The notes beneath the pieces were generated by a model. It worked only from the letters and a program-made list of their open reading frames with translations, did not search any database and was not told the origin of the DNA. A program made the translations under genes and the position numbers. 64,000 nucleotides of DNA, from positions 1,239,094 to 1,303,093 of the forward strand of contig CM065302.1 of the NCBI GenBank assembly GCA_032871835.1, given 5' to 3'. Below, piece by piece: positions 12,400 through 23,297 of this stretch (position 1 is its first letter; each line of letters begins with the position of its first letter). This DNA comes from Dipteronia dyeriana. Lineage: Eukaryota; Streptophyta; Magnoliopsida; Sapindales; Sapindaceae.

Positions 12400-13637
12400 A
12401 CAAAAAAGCACAAAGATCCAGCGAGAAGATTTTATTCGAACAATCAAAGAAGAAAGCAAGCTTCGAGTCTGGAGTTTGTTCATTGAAGTAATGGATTTAG
12501 CGTTGCTTGCTTTTAATTCGTTATTTTTAATGTAAACATTTCATACTTGGATTTTCCGAAGTGAACCATGAGACGGATTTGACGATTTCATATGTAGGGT
12601 TGAAGGCACATACATATTTATTGTATGCTAAGAAAAAGTAGTGTCATTTTATTTTGCTAGTCTTTAACTGGTAATGTCACTCCAACTTGAAGGAATGGTA
12701 TGCAAATACCCGTCTCTACATTTCCATGATTTGGCTTCAACACGAAAATAAAATCACGACTCCTTACACAAAAGGATCAACTCAGCAAAACATTTTGTAA
12801 ACTATTTGATGTAGGGCACTTTTGTAAGGCCACGGTAGAGGGGTTAAACGATGTCGAATTTTGGTTCATCCTACATTGATAAAAAGGTTAAAAGATGAAT
12901 TTTGACTCCTACTATATTGTTGAAATCGTCTTGATAAGCCCTGTAACTGTCACCGGTGTCTTTCCAGCCTTTGTTTTTGCATTATTTCTTTTTTACGCAA
13001 CATTTTCTAATCTTATAATTTTTGTGGGGATTTTTCGGATCTTTTAATAGGAATTTCCGTTTTCAAACATTATGTAATAAGCATAAGTTATATGGAAGAA
13101 TCGAATTCCTGTTCAACATCTAAACGATAGAGGAAGAAGATTCCTACTTTATCTTTCTCTGTTAGGCAATAAAACAGGAAAAGATTTTCTCATTCTTTTT
13201 TTTTTTTTTCCATTGCATTTTCCTTGTATTCACCCATTTAAATGAGCAAGACAGGAAGGCAATGAGCCAATGACTTCTCTTGCTCTTCTACTAAACAAAA
13301 ACAAAAGTAAAAAGTAGCATCTACTTTGACCATCACAACACAAAACATGCACAAATTAAAGGTAGCACTAACAAGCTAATCCCACTCATTATCATCTATA
13401 TCCATTGAAATCCCAAAATTACAAAAAATATGTTAATACCTCAGCTCAAATGAAGTACATGATATAATCCTCAATCAATACTATAAAATCATGTAATGTA
13501 AGAAGAAAATAGCACATCTCAGTCCAATACTCCTTAGAAAAATACTACTTTATCTTATCAAACTTAAAACTCTAAAGTACAGGGCATGGTCACGGTCGTG
13601 TAAAAACCGATCAGTCTCTTTTTGGAAAGATACTTGA
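12400..13637. other. Convergent intergenic region between RPT5 and TCTP
   Basis: It holds the presumed 3' UTR of RPT5 on its left and of TCTP on its right, with AATAAA-like signals. I see no further gene. Confidence 0.6.
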
Positions 13638-14940
13638 TTAACACTTGACTTCCTTCAACCCGTAGGCAAAGTACAGAAAAGTTGGATCGGTAGCACCTTC
13701 CTTGTAGTATGCAAACACCACGCTCGCATCATCGTGCATGCTCTCGCCCACAAAACTGTGAAAAGAACTTGAATAGTCAAGATACTTGATATCATACCAC
13801 TAACAAATTATTAGAATAAATAACACGAATTCATGTATCAAGTAACATATATTACTAATATCAAATAAAATTACTGACTGAAAAGAACACAAGGCACACA
13901 TACAATTGAAGGTCTTTAAGCTTTGAAAGCAGGAACTTGGTTGCTCCTTCGATGTTCTTCTTAAACAACTCTTGCTGCTCTGGCTCCAATTTGGGAGTCA
14001 GCAATTTGATGTACCTCTTCACAAAGGTAACAAACTGCTTCTTGTCGAAAGGAGGTTGCTCCTGTCGATTACAAAACAACACAAGTTACAACAATTCCGA
14101 CAAAACCCCCCACCAAAGCAAATTTCTCATCCACAAAAGCTGTTCCATTCCCCAACCTGAAGCCTGAAGGTATCAACGATATCGACAACCTTGACAGTTT
14201 GGTCATCAACACCTTCATCTTCATCACCACCTTCCGCGGAAGGGTTTGCCCCAATGTCTACACTTACTGCCCCTTGAACAACCCACTGTCAATATCCGAA
14301 AACGTCAGATTCTTTGCTAAATATGTTATTTATAATTTATTTTCTTTTCAAGATCAACAAAACCAAAACCAGAAAACACACCAATCTACTTGCAATAGAA
14401 AATAAAAATAGCAGACAAGACATCAACATAATCAACCGAGTCAGTGTAACAAATTGTTCAAAATCAACAGATAAAAATATATAAAGAGCACTGACCTTTC
14501 CTTCAACTTCCCACAATATCCCATTCTCAATTTCCTTGTAAGGGAATGAGTCTGAGAGCAGCTCATCGCCTGAAATTTAATCAAAATTTTGAATTTTAGC
14601 CACAAAAATACATGAAAACAAACCAGCATCCAACTCCTAACAAAAATACTGGTAATTCAATTCACCTATATGTAGATGATAAAAATACAAACTTTAAGTT
14701 GTATAACTCTATTTGGTTTTGTTTAATTATAGCTAACCCCCATAAAAATAAAAATAAAACGAGAGACACCCTTATCACCCTTTTGTTCAAAGATAACATA
14801 TTTAACAAAAAAACAATAATCTAACATGAAATCAAACAAAAACATATCAGGGAATTCTTGGTTAAAAAAAAAAAAAACATTTAAAAGTGTATAAGAAGAA
14901 GAAGTTAGTTACCTGTGAGAAGATCTTGATAAACTAACAT
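13638..14940 (-). CDS. TCTP: Translationally controlled tumour protein (TCTP)
   Basis: TCTP is a small conserved cytosolic protein that supports cell proliferation and growth in plants and animals and is proposed to act in TOR-linked growth control. Five exons on the minus strand: 14940-14913, 14569-14496, 14285-14157, 14061-13904, 13755-13638. Splice sites and phases agree, giving 168 aa, the usual plant length. The protein starts [20 protein letters not shown] and ends LKEVKC. The signature [14 protein letters not shown] spans the exon 4/5 junction, and the acidic loop ([10 protein letters not shown]) is present. All exons are open. The neighbour RPT5 is convergent; Arabidopsis TCTP2 (At3g05540) also sits beside RPT5A. 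Confidence 0.97.
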
Positions 14941-15050
14941 GTTTGCTTGATGATGATTTAACTAAATTTTTCTGTGTGTGTTGAATTTTGGATACTGAAA
15001 TAAGAGAATTGAGAGAGCCTGAGTGTGTTTCGCTTAGGCTGAGGCGGTGA

Positions 15051-15060
15051 GTTTTTATAG
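15051..15060 (-). promoter_or_regulatory. TATA box of TCTP
   Basis: CTATAAAAAC on the minus strand, about 110 bp upstream of the TCTP start codon and followed by a pyrimidine-rich leader. The distance fits a short 5' UTR. Confidence 0.6.
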
Positions 15061-16845
15061 TTGAAAAGCGTTGCACGAGCGGCCAATTACTTTTGTGTTA
15101 TTTATTTTCAAACTCCTATATTTTCTGTGATTATTTGGATTTGATTGGTGTGGACCACTTGTGGTTGAATTCAATCCTAATTCTTCATGTTAACAATAAA
15201 TAAATTATATAAAAAAAAATTATTTTTATGAAACAACCAACTTATTAAAAAAATTAGTGCTAGAAAATTAATAAATGTTACAAGCAATTAAAATTGTAGA
15301 CTTTTTTTTTTTTTACTTACCATCTGCATGGTAGTAACTTGAACCTTTTCCACCAAGCCATAATGTAGATGTCGGTTGTTTTGGTTTACATGTCAAATGA
15401 AATTTATAAAGTACATATTTGCTAACAATTGAATTGTATTATTTTTTTCATGCATCTGAGTAGCTAAAAGTTGTTGGAACTAACACATTTACTTAATCAA
15501 CTATCTCATGCTTAAAGGCCTATATTTTTAAAATTACAGATTTAATGATAATAATATAATATAAATTACAATGAAGAAATTGAGTATTTAGACGTGATGA
15601 GATTGATTCGGTAGTAAATCTCATAAATCTACATTACGAGATTACAAATTTAAATTTTCTTCTTTTAAAAAACCTTAAATTTATATAATAATATAGTATT
15701 TAAATAAAAATTAGAATATTTAACGTAAATGTGAATCAATTTGGTGTGAAATAAGATGATTGAAAGTTATTAGAATTATTAGAATAGGGTATGTGAGGAA
15801 GTGAACAAGTTGAAATGAAGAAAAGTATTAAAGTTAGAAGTGGGGGGAGAAAAAGAATATCCATTGAATGGAGACATATTCCTTTAATTTCATATGCAAA
15901 GCTTAGTGGGGTTAGAATAAAGTTGATGCTACTGCTTTGACATTATGTGACCACCATCTTTGACTCAAATTTCCATGAGATATCAGCAAACCCACTTTTT
16001 AGAAAAGGCAAGATGAGGTTGATTAGATAATATACGATCATAAAATCGAGAATTCGAATTATATCCCACTTACTTAAATCCACAATTTGTTGCAACTGTT
16101 TAAAAAAAAATGTAGAGAATGCTAGAAATCTCTGGTGAAATAATACATCTTCAATATCCAAGTGTGTTCTTACAACATAAAAGGAAGAAGAAGAGTAGTG
16201 ACAACATTATATTGTTCAAGTTCATACAAGAGGACATAGTATGAAATTGTACTATATATATAGAGAGGTTGACACTTGACATCCACGCCAAACATATCAA
16301 AAAGAAACACAACACCTTAACGTGTGTCTGAATAATAATCACAATATTTGATTCATTGATTCTAGGGAGACAAATCTACCATTTCTCATTACATCAATGG
16401 AGAGACATTTTCTGCTATAAGAAATTGTTGTGCGAGTTTCCTTCAATACACCAATCTATAATAGTAATTTACTTCCGATCTCATGCAAATTCAACTTCAA
16501 ATTTCAGCCACAGGCCTCTTAAGATTGTTAAAGATTATAGTGAAACGAAAGAGGCATCAACTCACAATAAATTCAACAGCATCATACATACATATACATA
16601 TATATATATATGACTTGATACAATATTACTTCTGAAACACAAAGATGGCCATTCGATATCAAACAACAAATATTTGCTGCATATATATTAACTGAATTGA
16701 AAAATATCCGTCTGCTAAGATATGAGAACATGATCACACTAAATTTTATATATATAATTCTTTGCCTAGCTCTAGTAAAAGAGAAGGAATAAAATGGAGC
16801 AAGTGACTAACACACACAAAAATGTAAACGAGTCACCTTTAATAA
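15061..16845. other. Intergenic region between TCTP promoter and SURF6 remnant
   Basis: AT-rich, with no recognisable coding sequence. It contains several TA runs, for example near 16598-16611, and poly(T) tracts. It presumably includes the distal TCTP promoter and the former SURF6 3' UTR. Confidence 0.55.
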
Positions 16846-18600
16846 TTAAGCTGCATTTTGATTGACAAAACCTTGCTTGCGACCTTCAAACCCTGGTCGC
16901 ATGAGCTTCTTCTCTCGTTTTTCAATCCGACGCATCTTCTTTTCGTGAATCCTTCCAGCAATGTTTTCTGATCTCTTCTGTTGTTTATCCGCTTTCAGCT
17001 TCTGTGTAGTTCCGATCCTTTCATTCCACTTCCCAACATACTTTTGGTGCAGGCTTTGTTTCAACAACTTTGGATCATCATGAACCTTAAAAGTTGTTGA
17101 AACAAAGCCTGAATGTTTCTTTGCAATCATCTCCCCTTTCTCGGGATCCTTCTTTGCTTCTTCCAATTTTCTTGCCATTCCGAGCTCCTTCACCTTTGAA
17201 AGTTTCCTTTTCTTATTTTTCCCATGCCCGTCTTCATTTACGATTTTAACATGACTAAATGCGAGTTCTTTTTGAAGCCTCTGTTATATCCTTCTCCACT
17301 TTATCTGATGTATTACCAGTTGCTGATGAATTCCCTTCTTTTCGCTCTTCTCAAACTTCTTAGCTTCATCAGAACTTCCAGCATTTCGACCTCCCCGAAG
17401 CTCTTCAATCTTGCGATGAAGTAGTTGCCGAAGTTCTTCATAAGTGACTGATCGACTATTATCACCTTCTTGATCAGACACCATAGGTTTAATCTCTATT
17501 TCTTCATCATCACTCTCTTCATTTAATTTTTCCTTCTCTATGTTTTGCTTCAGCAAATCAAGTGTTGTTTTTTTAGACTTCTCAGGATCTAACCGATCCC
17601 TTCGAGCTTTCTTGATTCCTTTTTCGCCAGAGCCTTTTCACATTTGCTAAGGCCCTGAAACCATGGCTTCTCTAATTCATCAACAGGTAGATAGAACTTT
17701 GCTGGGATGAGCTCGACCAACTTATCGAAAAACAATAAATTCTGATCAATGATAGACTTCAGATCAACAGCAAAACTGGCCTCATTAAAAGGATTTCTCT
17801 TTTCCCTGATCCCCAGCTGCACAGAGAATCAAATTGAGGCAAAACCAACAAGTAACCCAATTGCTGAAAAAGAAAAACAACATTAACAGCAAACAAAAAA
17901 AGACATTTGTACACTTTCGATACCCCAAATTAGGTCCTCGGACATCCTAAACAAAGAAACCAACATCAAGTCCCTTTCTTTTTTTCATCCAAATCCAAAT
18001 TTTCATAATGTGACTTCAAAGCTTCTTGCTTTGCATAAAATTATCTAGCAACCTAACTACCATTCGAGTAATAAAAAGCAAAAAATTCCAGGTGCGCCAG
18101 CTACGGATCCAGTCTTAGATTCTCTGCAATACTAAGATCATGGCTTCGCAACTCAAAGAACTGAACTTTGTGATGGTGAAACTACATAAAAGCAACCTAT
18201 TTAATAAAACAAATTCATCAAACTCACATGATACAGGATCATAGAAACTAAACTATATACTAATTTAACATATACCCACAATTACTACATAAAAACACAT
18301 GCGTATAGAAATCATTAATAGCAAAAAACACATAGATTAAATATCTGTTCATAGTTTCATACTAGCAATATAAATGGGCTGACATGAGAATAATAATAAT
18401 AATAATAAAGATATCCTCTTATGTTCAAAAAAAATAAAAAATAAATAAAGATATCATCTTTAAAACCTACTCTGTAGAAGCAGTAAAGATATAAATAGCA
18501 TCACCGTAAACTTGAAGAGAAACAAATAAAATAAATTTAATTATGAAAATCGAAGCAGACCTGGTGGACGGCGTGAGGGAGTGAGAGAGTGAACGATGAA
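16846..18600 (-). pseudogene. SURF6: SURF6-type nucleolar ribosome-biogenesis gene, decayed
   Basis: SURF6 (yeast Rrp14 relative) is a basic nucleolar protein needed for rRNA processing. The minus strand encodes recognisable blocks: VDLKSIIDQNLLFFDKLVEL and PAKFYLPVDELEKPWFQGLS (17816-17620), VTYEELRQLLHRKIEELRGG (near 17430), and the C-terminal KKDPEKGEMIAKK to MRPGFEGRK (17150-16870). They do not form one frame. Frames shift near 17612, near 17325 and at an A-run at 17269-17273, and one shifted frame hits TAA at about 17284. The expected start codon is ATC (17810-17808). In the core, WKAATSRAAG-like residues are replaced by an inverted copy of nearby DNA. A 5' exon (about 18600-18561) with GT..AG sites to 17816 remains, so it is an unprocessed copy. 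Assembly error is possible, but nearby genes are frame-clean. Confidence 0.85.
17050..17111. repeat. Perfect 22-bp inverted repeat inside the SURF6 remnant
   Basis: Bases 17050-17071 and 17090-17111 are exact reverse complements, separated by 18 bp. The right-hand arm (earlier in the gene) replaces sequence that encodes a conserved block in SURF6 homologues. The other arm encodes the conserved LLKQSL block, so the latter is the template. Confidence 0.95.
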
Positions 18601-18851
18601 GAAAGAAAAGAATAATTAATTTAAAATTCTATTTATACGTAATATTAAAATTACAAAAACACCCTTAATTTTGAAAATTACAGTTGTATCCTCTTATTAA
18701 CTGTGTTAACCCAATTAGTTAAGTACGAACACAATATGTTCATGAATTTTTGACATGACCCAATTAAATTTGTTTTATGCATTTGTCGGACTGTCGTGTC
18801 GTGACTTAAATTTCCACCCTTATCATGAATTGAGGTTGATAGCATTCTTCT
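18601..18851. other. Short AT-rich spacer with a dispersed-repeat fragment
   Basis: It lies between the SURF6 5' end and the PIF/Harbinger element. Bases 18740-18820 resemble the repeat-like patch near 6125-6240 (a CGTGTCGTGAC word and ACATGACCC). No gene is seen. Confidence 0.45.
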
Positions 18852-19212
18852 TAAGGGTATCTCCAATCCGAATAGTATTTTTAGTGCAAAATCTGCATTA
18901 AAATAGTGCAACTGTTGCACTATTTTACCATTCCATATCCAATCCACTGCACCAAACTTTATATTAAAGAGAATATTCCTCATAATATTCTTTTTTTTTT
19001 TTAATATTTCTATACAATTAACATTTCACCCCCTAATTAACATAATATTACAAAATAATAAAAAAATATGAAATTAATACATAAAAAGAAATTAAATTGA
19101 TTTGGTTAAATTTTACATTTATTATTGAAATAACTTGAACATTACATTTCAGGAAATATAAAATAAAAAACATAAAAATAAAAGTACATATTGATCATCA
19201 TCTAATTATCTG

Positions 19213-19615
19213 AATTAGTATAATCATCCCATAAATGATCTATTAACGCATTTCGGAGTGCAATGTGAGCGTCTTTATCCCTGATTCCTCTATGTCGAGC
19301 TCAGAATTGTTGAAATCGGGTATTTTCATCTAACACCATCTCAACTTCTAGAGTTGGTGTTTCCATATGATCCTCAATTGATGCAGTTACATCACGTTCA
19401 TCCGCGATTATCATATTGTGCATAATAATGCACGTAGTCATTATATCATGTAAAATATGTTTATGCCAAAAACGCACCGGTCCTGCCACAATTGCAAATC
19501 GTGATTGGAGAACTCCAAATGCACGTTCCATGTCTTTTCTACAGGCTTCTTGTTTCATTGCAAATAATTTTAACCATTGGATGGATTGCATTATCTGAAC
19601 CATAGGATTCAATCT
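19213..19615 (-). pseudogene. PIF/Harbinger transposase, C-terminal fragment
   Basis: The minus strand encodes RKDMERAFGVLQSRFAI, WHKHILHDIMTTCIIMHNMI and, after an in-frame TGA at about 19302, ARHRGIRDKDAHIALRNALI. This is the C-terminal part of plant Harbinger (DDE_Tnp_4 type) transposases, containing the final catalytic Glu region (ERAFGVLQ). The DDE core upstream is missing. Sequence at 19571-19617 resembles 19780-19828, suggesting rearrangement at the break. Confidence 0.85.
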
Positions 19616-20008
19616 CTACAAAAATATCTTCTCTTTGTCCATGTGACCGACAATAATTGCAAGCCCAAATAGAAAAAGTATAATCGGACAAAAAAAAATA
19701 TAGCAATAATTTCATTCAAGGAATCTTATCTTCGCATTTCCCAAAATATGAAGATAAGATATCTGAGTAGTTAAATGTCAGCCATTGGATGGATTTCCTC
19801 ACCATCTGAACTGTAGGATTCAATCTGAAAAAAGTACCTCCAGGTTTCTATAAATATCAAACCACACTCAATTAAACATATCTCACCAAATCTTTTATAC
19901 ATTCAAACTATTTTTCTCTTCAAGTCACGTTTCCCTTCAAATATCTTATACCTTCAAAGCACTTTTCTATCCAAATCACTTTTCCCTTCAAATCCCTGTT
20001 TCCACAAA

Positions 20009-21022
20009 ATGTCTACGAAAAGAAGTTCTTCATACACAAATGCAGAAGACACACATCTTTGTCACATATATTTTGATGTTTCACAAAACCCGATCATAGG
20101 TATTTATCAGTCAAATGATATGTTCTGGAGCCGAGTAGAGAATGATTACAACAATAGCAGATCATCTTTTATTACTGAAGTTCGTAACAGTAATAAAAGA
20201 AGTTTACAGTGTCGCATGCAAACTATCCTTACTTCCATGGGGAAAATGCGAGGATCCATACGACAGATTAAAAGGCTGAAACCTAGTGGTGCCTCGGAAG
20301 CTGATATTGTGAGTATTTGTTAAAATTCAATTTGTAGAAAAAACAAATTTCATATTTGATTTTAACAATATTTTTGTATCATTTTATAGATGAACCAGAC
20401 AAAAATTTTATTATCCTAGGATAACAAATATAAGCATGGATTCAGGTTTGACCATGTGTGGCCCATCCTAAAAGACATGAAAAAATTTGCAGACAACGAG
20501 ACAGAAACCCAGTCACCCTTTCAACCGGAAACTGGTCATTTCGTTTCATCACAAGAAGACTCTCCAACTCCAGAGTCTCCCACCACGGTATATCCTGGAC
20601 TATCTTCGTTTTCTTTAAATATAAGTAGTGATGACGGTGGGGGTAGTTCATCTCGACGGCCCATTGGGGTGAAGAAAGCAAAATAAAAAAGAAGGGTTGA
20701 TGAACATAATTCAACCGCCTTCAATACTTTGAAAGAGAGACAAGATTTTTTTTTGGAATTTTCTAATAAAAACGCTATGCAGAGGGAAAGACTTAACGAT
20801 ATTTTGGATAGAAAAATGGAGTATCGTGAACTCAAAATTCTGATGATAGATTTGAATACCATAACTGATCCAAAAAAACGAGAGTTTATGAATCAACAAC
20901 AATTAAAAATTGAAGCAAAACGAGCTGAACAACAAGACAAGGGATCTCAAAATGCATCTGGGTCTTTTGGTGATTTTTTCGAAAATCTTCAAGGACCCGG
21001 AAATGGTCTTCCAGACTACTAA
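20009..21022 (+). pseudogene. PIF/Harbinger ORF1 (NAM-associated / SANT-like protein)
   Basis: ORF1 proteins bind the element ends and help bring the transposase to DNA. Exon 1 (20009-20308) starts MSTKRSSSYTNAEDTHLCHI and continues with FWSRVENDY and RSLQCRMQTILTSMGKMRGS, the Myb/SANT-like part. It ends at a GT donor. Exon 2 starts at 20390 (MNQTKILL), then has YKHGFRFDHVWPILKDMKKF, a Ser/Pro-rich linker and a charged C-terminus ending GNGLPDY, like the NAM-associated C-terminal domain. In-frame TAG (20417) and TAA (20683) stops break it. Two premature stops argue against domestication as a host gene. Confidence 0.82.
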
Positions 21023-21568
21023 TGGGTTCTTGTAGTTTATATTTTATTTTTTCTTCATTTTATTGTATTCCAAGTTGTGGTAATTTATGTTATCACTATG
21101 AAGTTTGTATTTTGTTCTTAATGTATTTTGTTTTAATTTCCGTTGTATTGAATGAAGTTACTTATTTACAAAAATTGCATTTTCAATTTATAAATATACA
21201 CTACATTTTAATTTATTATAAATAAATATAACAATAATAATTAATTCACAAAAAAAAATATTAAATATTAAAAAGGACCAAATAGGAATAAATTAAATTT
21301 ATTATGGAAACTGTGATTAAATAAAATCTTGAAATGAAGGATATAATCAAAATACATTTTATTAAATGGGGTTAAAATGTGATTATTTAAAACTTTTGGA
21401 TAAAAAAAAACATAAATTTTTTACGCAAAACAACAGTGTCGCGAAATCTATTGCGCGACACTGTTCATCAGCTGAAGTTTTGCGCAGAGAATGGCGCGGA
21501 TTGGAGGTGATTTATGGTGGGATTTAGAGATTGGTGTGGTGTTTGATGATGGGTTGGAGAAGCTCTAA

Positions 21569-22162
21569 GAGGAGCTTAGAACAATTCTTTATTTGTATAG
21601 ATTTTTAATCATGTTAAAACCACCGACTTCTTTTCTTTTTAGTATGCTTAACTTTCCATCTAACATTACTATATCTACATATACGAGACCTCTTTATTGT
21701 TGTGAAAGTCGTTATCCAAACCATGCTTATACAATGTATTTTATCCGTGATCTCGTTTACGGTCTATATAAACCCTAAATGTCTAATAGTGCAGTGCCAT
21801 GATGATTATGATCATAAAGTGATGGGTGGAGCCCATTTTTGGTAACATCCAAATGGAAAATGATTTTTTTGGGTACGGATTGAAATTGTCACACTTCAAT
21901 CATCTATTGCTTTCATTCTTCACAACTACTCACCAACACCTAAGATATCATTCCCCACATTAATCAACTAATCAATCTTATTATTATTATCTTGTTTCGA
22001 TTATGTTTATTTTTATTCAAAAATTAACACTTGATTAACCAAAGGTTTAATACCATATATTTATAAAATTTTAGAGATGAAAAAAAAGGTAATACTGTAT
22101 AAGAACAACAAATAGAAAAGTAATATTTTACAAATAGGGTTATGAGTTTTATTTTTGAGGTG
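21569..22162. other. Intergenic spacer between two Harbinger-type insertions
   Basis: AT-rich DNA with a short frame at 21593-21778 of no recognisable family. No gene is supported. Confidence 0.5.
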
Positions 22163-22588
22163 TTAGAGCATCCTCGATAAGCAAAAAAACAGCACATCTT
22201 CAACTATTAAGAGGAGGGTTGAACCGGAAATTTACTCCAACACCTTCCCTACTTCCCTCTTCAAATTATTTTCCGGTCAAAACCTCCCTAAATCTAAAGA
22301 GACAAGGTTTCTTTCCTGATTTTTTTTTTCACTTCTCAATTAAAATGAGTGATCAAGATGAGTCCACCTTTTTAATATTCAATTGTTCAAATTCAAGTAA
22401 CCATTTTTTTTCACTCCTAAATTCTTTTTTAATATATTTTTTAATAAATAATAATAATAAGCCATTTTTATGTAGACTTCTTGAGCTTTTGGAGTGTTAA
22501 CTCCTTATATGGCTCTTCATTTGTAAAAAGTACATCAAACTCTCTAAATGTAAGGAAAATATAAAGAGCCATGTTGGGGATGCCCTTA
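22163..22588. mobile_element. Tourist-like MITE (PIF/Harbinger type) with TTA target duplication
   Basis: The element is 22166-22585, 420 bp. The left end GAGCATCCTCGATAAG and right end (read inward) GGGCATCCCCAACATG match at 11 of 16 positions and are flanked by TTA on both sides (22163-22165 and 22586-22588). Size, terminal sequence and 3-bp TWA target fit Tourist MITEs. It has no coding capacity and lies about 700 bp upstream of the RING gene. Confidence 0.75.
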
Positions 22589-23297
22589 AGGGAATGTAAT
22601 CATGTCTTTCAATTATTAAAGTTGATATATATAGTGTATTTAGTGTTTGATTTCGATAAATTCCGACTGATCCTGACCCATTCAATATTAGATAAAAAGA
22701 AGAAGAAAAAAAACTAGAAGAAAAGTGATATTTGACATTAACTTGAGGATTAAATTGGCAATTTTATTCTATACATAAAAAAAAATTAATTATAAAATAG
22801 GAAAATATGAGGTAAGAGACTACGACAGACAATAAAAAAGAATTTGAGGAACAACCAAGGTCAAAAAAGAACAACCCGAAGTGAATCGGAGCCGTCCATC
22901 TGCATCTGGTTTTGTTTTTTGGACAGCAGTTATCAGTAAAATCCAACAGTTCCCAACCCACCAAATCAAACGGTCCTAAAATCCTTATTTCACGAAAACA
23001 GCAAAAACTCACAAAAACGGAAAAACTAAAGCCAGACAGATTTCTTCTCCTTCTCCTTCCTCTTTATTATCCTTATTTTTATTATTTCCATATATCAATC
23101 GATCAATCAAATTCCCAATTCAACTCACCGATTCAGAGACGGAAAAAATTATATTTTATTATATATATACATATGCATTAACAAAAAAAGGAAAAACTCT
23201 GGTTGCTTCGACTTTTTCTTTGTCGGTGAAATAGGGTTCGTGAAATTTATTTACTTTTTGATTGAGGGGATTCGGATTCGGATTCGGGTTAATTATT
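22589..23297 (+). promoter_or_regulatory. Upstream region and 5' UTR of the RING gene
   Basis: No other gene is seen. The CT-rich stretch at 23040-23150 looks like a plant 5' leader, though the transcription start cannot be fixed by eye. An upstream in-frame extension of the RING frame (from 23262) lacks an ATG, so the ATG at 23298 was chosen. Confidence 0.4.

Larger units (their letters stand above)
18852..21568. mobile_element. Deleted PIF/Harbinger DNA transposon with TAA target duplication
   Basis: The element spans 18855-21565. Left terminus GGGTATCTCCAATCC and right terminus (read inward) GAGCTTCTCCAACCC match at 11 of 15 positions. Both are flanked by TAA (18852-18854 and 21566-21568), the 3-bp target duplication of this superfamily. 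Inside are a broken ORF1 on the plus strand and the last part of the transposase on the minus strand, the usual two-gene content. Each subterminal zone carries a strong hairpin: 14-bp arms at 18899-18927 and 12-bp arms at 21432-21465. The transposase catalytic core is deleted, so the copy is non-autonomous. Confidence 0.88.

Noticed and set aside
12115..12483. 122-codon minus-strand frame overlapping the end of RPT5
   Set aside because: It is antisense to RPT5 exon 10 and its preceding intron and has no family resemblance, so it is a shadow frame.
20009..21022. Idea that the ORF1-like gene is a domesticated host gene
   Set aside because: Two in-frame stops and its position between intact TIRs and target duplications make it part of a dead transposon.
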